From positions 1 to 64,000 of the forward strand of contig DAOUJL010000051.1 of assembly GCA_034422735.1 (NCBI GenBank): 64,000 bases of DNA, in the 5' to 3' direction. Both the position numbers and the translations under genes were made by a program. How positions within the stretch are numbered: position 1 is the stretch's first letter; each line of letters starts with the position of its first letter. The DNA comes from CATOSD01 sp034422735. Its GTDB lineage: Bacteria; Chloroflexota; Dehalococcoidia; Lucifugimonadales; CATOSD01. This document shows, piece after piece, positions 59,488 through 64,000 of this stretch. Below the pieces are notes generated by a model. That model did no database searches and was not told where the DNA came from. It saw only the letters and a program-made list of their open reading frames with translations.

Positions 59488-60354
59488 CTAGGCGCTCGCG
59501 GCCAGCAGAATCAGACCGGCCATGGCCGCCGCCAGGCCGACCCACTGGTTGGGTGCGATCCTCTCTCGGAAGAACACCAGCCCTCCCAGCATCGGCAGCG
59601 CCGGGTATATCGTGGCCGACGCGGCGACTATGGAGATCACGCCCACCTCGGCTCCGCGGGCGAACGCGAAGAGGCCGAGCGTCTCGAGCGCCGCGATGAA
59701 CAGCGCGCCTGCCAGCAGCCTCGGGCTAAGCGACCGCCAGGGCGAGGTCCGGGTTACCACCAGCGCCGGCGCCACCAGGACGAGCGTCATTATGCGCGTA
59801 AGGTAGATTGGCAGGAACCAGCCCAGTTCCCGCGAGGCGAGGCTTATCAGGTATTGCCAGCTTCCGAGGCATATCATCGCGACTATGCCGAACAGGACTC
59901 CCTGCCCGACCAGTTCCCGGCTGGACCTAAGGTTGCGCAAGTCCACCGACACCAGCGCCACACCGCCTATCACCGCGGGCATGGCGGCGAGTTGCAGGCC
60001 GTTGAGCCGCTCTCCAGCCAGCGCGACCGCCAGCAGGATGACCACCACCGCGTTCGCGCCGATTATCGGAGTGACGATGGCAATGGGACCGAGCTGGAGC
60101 GAGCGGTAGAAGAAGATGTAGGTCCCGAACGCCAGGACTGAGATGCCTGCCATCTCCGCCCACTGCGTCGCGCTCACACCGCCAATGCCGGCGGCGAAAG
60201 GCAGGTAGGCCGATGCGAGCACGACAGAGCCGACGTGTACCCAGAACACGGTCGGCAGCCCACCGATGCGCCGTGTTATCAGGGCGGCGGCGAAATCGGA
60301 CGCTCCCCAACCCAATGCCGCAAGCAGGCCAAATGCGAGACTCTCGATAACCAC
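59488..60354 (-). CDS. EamA/DMT family transporter
   Basis: 288 residues with ten hydrophobic segments in two EamA repeats. Seen: GLLAALGWGASDFAAALI at the start, FYRSLQLGPIAIVTPIIGANAVVVILLAVALAGERL (end of repeat 1), and ARGAEVGVISIVAASATIYPALPMLGGLVFFRERI (end of repeat 2). Exports or imports small metabolites; substrate unknown. Last gene of a minus-strand run that follows the M50 protease gene by 12 nt. Confidence 0.9.
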   Translation of the reverse strand: MVIESLAFGLLAALGWGASDFAAALITRRIGGLPTVFWVHVGSVVLASAYLPFAAGIGGVSATQWAEMAGISVLAFGTYIFFYRSLQLGPIAIVTPIIGANAVVVILLAVALAGERLNGLQLAAMPAVIGGVALVSVDLRNLRSSRELVGQGVLFGIVAMICLGSWQYLISLASRELGWFLPIYLTRIMTLVLVAPALVVTRTSPWRSLSPRLLAGALFIAALETLGLFAFARGAEVGVISIVAASATIYPALPMLGGLVFFRERIAPNQWVGLAAAMAGLILLAASA

Positions 60355-60366
60355 GCGCCGGACGTG

Positions 60367-61542
60367 CTAGCGCGGGCCGGCGTCTGAGCCGGGGCCGTGC
60401 AGAAGTCGCAGGACGTCTGAGGTCGAGAGGCTGCCTACCAGGCGTCCCTCGTCGACCACCGGAATCTCGCCGTCCGGCAGGCTCGTCAGCAGTTCCACGG
60501 CATCATCCAGGTCGTCGTCGGGGCGAACTGCGGGCAGAGGCACCGGTCTCATGGCGTCGCGAACGGGCACGGCGCGCCAGAGCGTCGTCGGAACCGAGGA
60601 GGCGTCAACTCCGGCGAGCGTTCCGAGTAGCCAGTCGCCCTCGCATACGAACAGCACCTGCCGTCCCGAGGGAAGCAGTCGGTGATGTACGGCCTCGAAC
60701 AGCGACATGTCCGGCGGAGTCACCGCCGGACTGCTCCACATCGCAAAGGACACGCGCGGCGCGTCCGCCTGTCCCGTGCCCTCCGGTCTGCGGGCGGAGG
60801 ACGCCGCGGCCGCGAACAGGAACAGGCCCACGAGCACGAGCAGCAGCCCGCCCGGGTTGCCCTGCAACACCCGGAACGCTCCCCAGGCGGCGAACGCAAT
60901 GCCGAATAGCTGGCCTCCCCAGGCCGCCACGACGGTTGCGCGCCGGGCGTTGCCGCTCACTGCCCAGACTATCGAGCGCAGGATTCTCCCGCCATCCATG
61001 GGGTAGGCCGGCACCAGGTTGAACAGGGCCAGCACCAGGTTAACCACCGCCAGGTAGACCAGTATGCCCTGCAGCGGCGATCTCCAGTCGCTGACGGGCT
61101 GGAGCGCCAACCAGAACAGCCCGGCCAGCACAATGCTCGTCGCCGGGCCTACCGACGCGATCAAGAACTCCTCCAGTGCCGTGCGCGGCTCAGATCGCAG
61201 CCGGCTGATTCCGCCCAGCAGAAACAGCGTGATGCCCTGCACCTCGATCCCCCGCCGCCTCGCGACCAGGGAATGCGCGAACTCGTGCGCCAACACCGAT
61301 GCGAACAGCAGCAGCGCTGCGGCCAGAGCAGTCATCCAGTACTGCGCGCCGCTCCAGCCCCAGTAGAGCGAGGGGTAGAACTGCGTCGCCAGACTCCATG
61401 TCACCAGGCCGAGCAACAGGAACCACGAGTAGTGGAGCCCCACGCGGATGCCCGAGATGGTAGCGACGTTGATCGTGGAGCCTCGCACCATGGGCCCAAG
61501 CAGGAAACGCTGCGCCGCCGTGCCTAAACGTCTCAAAAGCAC
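60367..61542 (-). CDS. Site-2 (M50) membrane metalloprotease with CBS domain
   Basis: 391 residues. Zinc motif HEFAH (86-90) and the distal ligand in NLVPAYPMDGGR (175-186, Asp183), with about six membrane segments (35-245). The C-terminal 130 residues hold CBS motifs (VPVRDAMRPVPLPAV and EIPVVDEGRLVGSLSTSDVLRLL) that usually bind adenine nucleotides. Rv2625c-like proteases of this layout cut membrane-bound regulators. The GTG start at 61542 lacks a clear ribosome-binding site; ATG at residue 18 is an alternative. 29 nt follow the VIT1 gene. Confidence 0.9.
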   Translation of the reverse strand: MLLRRLGTAAQRFLLGPMVRGSTINVATISGIRVGLHYSWFLLLGLVTWSLATQFYPSLYWGWSGAQYWMTALAAALLLFASVLAHEFAHSLVARRRGIEVQGITLFLLGGISRLRSEPRTALEEFLIASVGPATSIVLAGLFWLALQPVSDWRSPLQGILVYLAVVNLVLALFNLVPAYPMDGGRILRSIVWAVSGNARRATVVAAWGGQLFGIAFAAWGAFRVLQGNPGGLLLVLVGLFLFAAAASSARRPEGTGQADAPRVSFAMWSSPAVTPPDMSLFEAVHHRLLPSGRQVLFVCEGDWLLGTLAGVDASSVPTTLWRAVPVRDAMRPVPLPAVRPDDDLDDAVELLTSLPDGEIPVVDEGRLVGSLSTSDVLRLLHGPGSDAGPR

Positions 61543-61571
61543 TGGGCGAATCTGTCGGCCGGTGGGGGCCG

Positions 61572-62684
61572 TCAGCCCATCACCGTTACGCCGATGAGCC
61601 GGCCTATGCCGTAGGTGACGGCGGCGGCGGCGCTTCCCAGCGCCAGCATCCTGATCGCGCCCCAGACCGGGTTATTCCCCGAGGCCAGGCTGAGAGCGCC
61701 CCCCACGATCACGAGCGCGCCCGCGCTCATTGCGGCGCTCAGCACGAAGGCCGAGACGCCGGCGTCGAACATGTACGCGAGAATCGGAATGAGCGCGCCC
61801 ACGACGAACGCCGCGAACGAACTGAACGCCGCCTGCCACGGCGAACCGAGCTGGTCCGGATCCAGCCCCAGTTCCTCTCTCGCCATAGTGTCCAAGGCCA
61901 CCTCCGGGCGCTCCATGATGCGCTTGGCGAAGGTCTCGGCCTCCTCCTGGCTCAGCCCCTTGGCGCGGTATATGAGCACCAACTCCTGCTCTTCCTCTTC
62001 GGGCCAGGCCTCGAGCTCGGCGCGCTCGACACGGATGCTCTTTTCATACACGTCCCGCTGGGAACGCATAGAGACGTACTCACCGGCCGCCATCGAGAAG
62101 GCTCCGGCCAGAAGACCGGCCAGACCGGCCAGCAGAACGAAGTCCGGGTTCCCCGAGCCGCCCGCCACTCCCATCACCAGGCTGAAGTTGGACACCAGAC
62201 CGTCGTTCACGCCCAGCACCGCGGCCCTCAGACCGCCGCCGCCGACGGCGCTGGAGCGGCGCAACTCCTGCCGAGCCGGCCCGTCCTCGCCGGCGTCCAG
62301 GCGCCGCAGGGTGCGTGCGTGCTCGCGCTCCTCGGCGGCCATGTCCTCGGCGCCCGGCTCGTAGTCGTAGGCGTCGATCTCCTTTGCCTCCACACGGATG
62401 AGCCACGGCAGGACGCGCTTGACGCCCAAGACGCCGAGAGCGAGGTTGAACACGCGAACCCTGAGGTTGACCTTGGGCTGGATCGACTCGGTATCCTCCA
62501 CGCCCAGTTTCTCGGCCCACCTGCGGGCGTGGCGGAGTTCCGACTCGACGAGTTGTTCGAATTTCTCGGCTTTAGCGGCGTTGTCTTCCGCTTTTGCCAT
62601 GGAGGCGTACATAGCCGCCGCTTCCAGCTCCGCGTCCAGAAACTCCCTGTAGCGCCTTCTATCCGAATCTCTCATGCTCTCCAT
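61572..62684 (-). CDS. Ferritin-like/VIT1 iron or manganese transporter (MbfA/CCC1-type)
   Basis: 370 residues. N-terminal ferritin-like helical domain (about 10-145) with ELEAAAMYASMA, ESELRHARRWAEKLG and AEEREHARTLRRLDAGEDG, giving Glu/His metal ligands, fused to a VIT1/CCC1 membrane domain (about 150-370): AAVLGVNDGLVSNFSLVMGVAGG and AGAFSMAAGEYVSMRSQRD. MbfA-type proteins export iron and protect from peroxide stress. A second ATG (62675) is in frame. Lies 29 nt after the endonuclease IV gene, probably co-transcribed. Confidence 0.92.
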   Translation of the reverse strand: MESMRDSDRRRYREFLDAELEAAAMYASMAKAEDNAAKAEKFEQLVESELRHARRWAEKLGVEDTESIQPKVNLRVRVFNLALGVLGVKRVLPWLIRVEAKEIDAYDYEPGAEDMAAEEREHARTLRRLDAGEDGPARQELRRSSAVGGGGLRAAVLGVNDGLVSNFSLVMGVAGGSGNPDFVLLAGLAGLLAGAFSMAAGEYVSMRSQRDVYEKSIRVERAELEAWPEEEEQELVLIYRAKGLSQEEAETFAKRIMERPEVALDTMAREELGLDPDQLGSPWQAAFSSFAAFVVGALIPILAYMFDAGVSAFVLSAAMSAGALVIVGGALSLASGNNPVWGAIRMLALGSAAAAVTYGIGRLIGVTVMG

Positions 62685-62713
62685 TATATGGCAAATGGGG
62701 TCCGGCTGGCGTG

Positions 62714-63568
62714 TCAGGCGCTCAGCCCCAGTTCGTCCCGTATGGCCTTCAGACGATCAAGATTCGGCTTGTCCGGCCCCTTCTTATCGTCGCCGGGTAC
62801 CTCCAGCAGGAAAGGCACTCCGGCAAACGCCTCGTGGCCCATTATGACGCGAAAGCCGTCGACGCCGATGAAGCCGCTGCCTATGTTCTCATGGCGGTCC
62901 ACACCCGAGCCGAACTCCACCTTCGAGTCGTTGGCGTGCACGGCCACCAGGTTCGCCAGACCGATATTGCGGTCGAAGTCCCGCATCGCGTCGTCGATTC
63001 CCTGCGGGTCCGCCACACTGTAGCCAGCCGCGAAGGCGTGCTGGGTGTCCAGGCACACCTTCACTCTCGGGCTGCTCACCAACTCCATCAGCAAGCCGAT
63101 TTCCTGGAACGACGCCCCCAGATGTGATCCCATGCCGGCACTGTTCTCCAGGATGAGGTAGGTGTCGTCGGGGGTATTGGCGATCACCTCCGACAGCGCA
63201 GCGGCCGCGGCGTCCTTGACCGCGTCGAACCCGGCAGACTTGTGGCTGCCGCAGTGGAAAATGACGCCCACCGCGCCGAGCTGGGAGGCGGCGTGCATGT
63301 GATTGACAAGCGAGTCGATGGACTTGCGCAGCAGGTCGGGTCCGCCCGCTATGTTGACCAGGTAGCTGCCGTGCAGGAAGGAGGTCAACTCGCCGGCCGC
63401 GGCGGCCTTCTCTTGAAAGGCCGTCGCCTGTTCCTCCGGTACGGGCCGGAACTTCCAGGCTCTGGGCGAGGACGCGAAGATCTGGATGGCTTCCGCGCCG
63501 ATCTCCTGCCCCCTGTCGATGGCGTTCGATGCTCCTCCCGCGGAGGATACGTGCGCGCCGAGTTTCAT
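62714..63568 (-). CDS. nfo: Deoxyribonuclease IV (AP endonuclease)
   Basis: About 284 residues. Cuts DNA at abasic sites in base-excision repair using three Zn2+. Starts MKLGAHVSSAGGASNAIDRGQEIGAEAIQIF, with metal-ligand segments FLHGSYLVN, IFHCGSHK, ILENSAGMG, CLDTQHAFAAGY, AVHANDSK and DRHENIG. ATG 63568 follows GAGGAG by about 7 nt; the open frame extends to 63658. First gene of the minus-strand run nfo-VIT1-M50-EamA and divergent from the dehydrogenase at 63785. Confidence 0.95.
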   Translation of the reverse strand: MKLGAHVSSAGGASNAIDRGQEIGAEAIQIFASSPRAWKFRPVPEEQATAFQEKAAAAGELTSFLHGSYLVNIAGGPDLLRKSIDSLVNHMHAASQLGAVGVIFHCGSHKSAGFDAVKDAAAAALSEVIANTPDDTYLILENSAGMGSHLGASFQEIGLLMELVSSPRVKVCLDTQHAFAAGYSVADPQGIDDAMRDFDRNIGLANLVAVHANDSKVEFGSGVDRHENIGSGFIGVDGFRVIMGHEAFAGVPFLLEVPGDDKKGPDKPNLDRLKAIRDELGLSA

Positions 63569-63656
63569 CTGTTTGCTCCTCACTGCCTGCGATTGGCCGC
63601 GCTGCACGCCTCGCTGCTCATTATCGGCAACGGGCGCGGCTTGGGTCTCAAGCTCC

Positions 63657-63684
63657 ATTATAGGCCAGGCCGCGATTGAGCCAA
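63657..63684 (-). promoter_or_regulatory. Divergent promoter of nfo
   Basis: On the minus strand TTGGCT (63684-63679), 16 nt, TATAAT (63662-63657), start near 63650, about 82 nt before the ATG. Its -10 lies in the left arm of an inverted repeat with 11-nt arms (63657-63667 and 63694-63704). Confidence 0.55.
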
Positions 63685-63704
63685 AGACAGAATTGGCCTA
63701 TAAT
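63676..63704 (+). promoter_or_regulatory. Divergent promoter of the dehydrogenase gene
   Basis: TTGAGC (63676-63681), 17 nt, TATAAT (63699-63704), start near 63711, about 74 nt before the ATG. Its -10 is the right arm of the same inverted repeat. Confidence 0.62.
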
Positions 63705-63784
63705 CTGGCCACGCCGAGCGGGCATCTCACACAGAGGGAGCACGACTCGCCTCTCGATACCCAACACTTGAGACGGAGCGGCAT

Positions 63785-64000
63785 ATGCGAATCGAAACAG
63801 TGGCAATTCTCAGCCCGGGAGACATGGGTCACGCCGTGGGCCGCGCGCTGCGCGAGCACGGGCTGAGCGTCATATCCCACCTGGAGGGCAGAAGCGAGCG
63901 CACCAGGGATCTCGCGCACCGGGCAGGCATCGTGGAAGTCGCGAACCTGGAGGGGCTGGTAAAGGAGGCCGACGTGGTCCTTTCGATACTCGTGCCTTCG
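63785..64000 (+). CDS. NAD(P)-dependent 3-hydroxyisobutyrate-dehydrogenase-like protein (partial)
   Basis: Only the first 72 residues are in the window. They form the start of a Rossmann fold: VAILSPGDMGHAVGRALREHG, a variant of GxGxMG, then HLEGRSERTRDLAHRAGI and EADVVLSILVPS, as in 6-phosphogluconate/3-hydroxyisobutyrate dehydrogenase relatives, including the DUF1932 group. Runs off the right edge without a stop, so the true length is unknown. ATG 63785 is preceded by GGAGCG-like bases of moderate strength. Confidence 0.75.
   Translation, partial: MRIETVAILSPGDMGHAVGRALREHGLSVISHLEGRSERTRDLAHRAGIVEVANLEGLVKEADVVLSILVPS

Noticed and set aside
62683..62688. TATAAT overlapping the VIT1 start codon, suggesting a leaderless transcript from the second ATG
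   Set aside because: No -35 box at a usable distance, and the gene lies 29 nt after nfo on the same strand, so co-transcription is simpler.

Overview
The window is a GC-rich, gene-dense bacterial chromosome segment. It carries no tRNA, rRNA, CRISPR array, phage or transposase gene that I can see. Gene content points to a Chloroflexota lineage related to Dehalococcoidia/SAR202: several CaiB/BaiF CoA-transferases, crotonases, acyl-CoA dehydrogenases, an enolase-superfamily enzyme, an LLM flavin/F420-type oxidoreductase, a DUF1501/DUF1800 pair, an archaeal-type FBP aldolase/phosphatase and peptide-type ABC importers. This placement is an inference from gene content only. Many promoters read directly as TTGACA-like / 16-18 nt / TATAAT-like boxes.

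Layout. 1-5.4 kb: an amidohydrolase remnant, a PEP-mutase/isocitrate-lyase family enzyme, a fused two-domain CoA-transferase, a SRPBCC protein and an LLM oxidoreductase. 5.5-8.4 kb: an iron-type ABC permease and ATPase with no binding protein beside them. 8.4-11.2 kb: transaldolase and glucose-6-phosphate isomerase in one operon. 11.3-12.6 kb: OsmC and a repeat-bearing non-coding stretch. 12.6-17.0 kb: the glycine cleavage operon gcvT-gcvH-gcvPA-gcvPB. 17.0-17.5 kb: an AhpE-type peroxiredoxin whose peroxidatic cysteine codon is an in-frame TGA, a strong selenoprotein candidate. 17.5-22.7 kb: tRNA m1A58 methyltransferase, HD protein, MidA-type methyltransferase, a small zinc-ribbon protein, and citrate synthase divergent from an Lrp-type regulator. 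22.7-26.5 kb: a peptide-type ABC importer without ATPases. 26.8-33.3 kb: a GreA-type factor with an integrase-like N-terminal domain, a crotonase-like protein, a class IV aminotransferase, CTP synthase and Rho. 33.3-39.5 kb: an O-antigen-ligase-like membrane protein, FBP aldolase/phosphatase, RdgB, a DM13 protein and an enolase-superfamily enzyme. 39.5-44.8 kb: class III aminotransferase, NHL protein, DUF1501 and DUF1800, all on the minus strand. 45.8-50.1 kb: a second peptide-type importer, also without ATPases, whose binding protein has a repeat-rich stalk. 50.2-58.3 kb: acyl-CoA metabolism (three crotonase/CaiB genes plus a fourth crotonase, an alpha/beta hydrolase and two acyl-CoA dehydrogenases) with an orphan HigA-like antitoxin. 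58.3-63.6 kb: a P1 peptidase, and a minus-strand run of endonuclease IV, ferritin-VIT1, M50-CBS protease and EamA transporter. 63.8 kb to the end: a dehydrogenase cut by the window edge.

Two themes run through the window. A palindromic intergenic repeat built on CCTTCCCCC / GGGGGAAGG occurs about ten times in both orientations and even supplies the C-terminal codons of the HigA-like gene. CaiB-type CoA-transferases occur as one fused gene and one adjacent gene pair; in both, the first half lacks the catalytic aspartate and the second half keeps it, as expected for a heterodimer with one active site.
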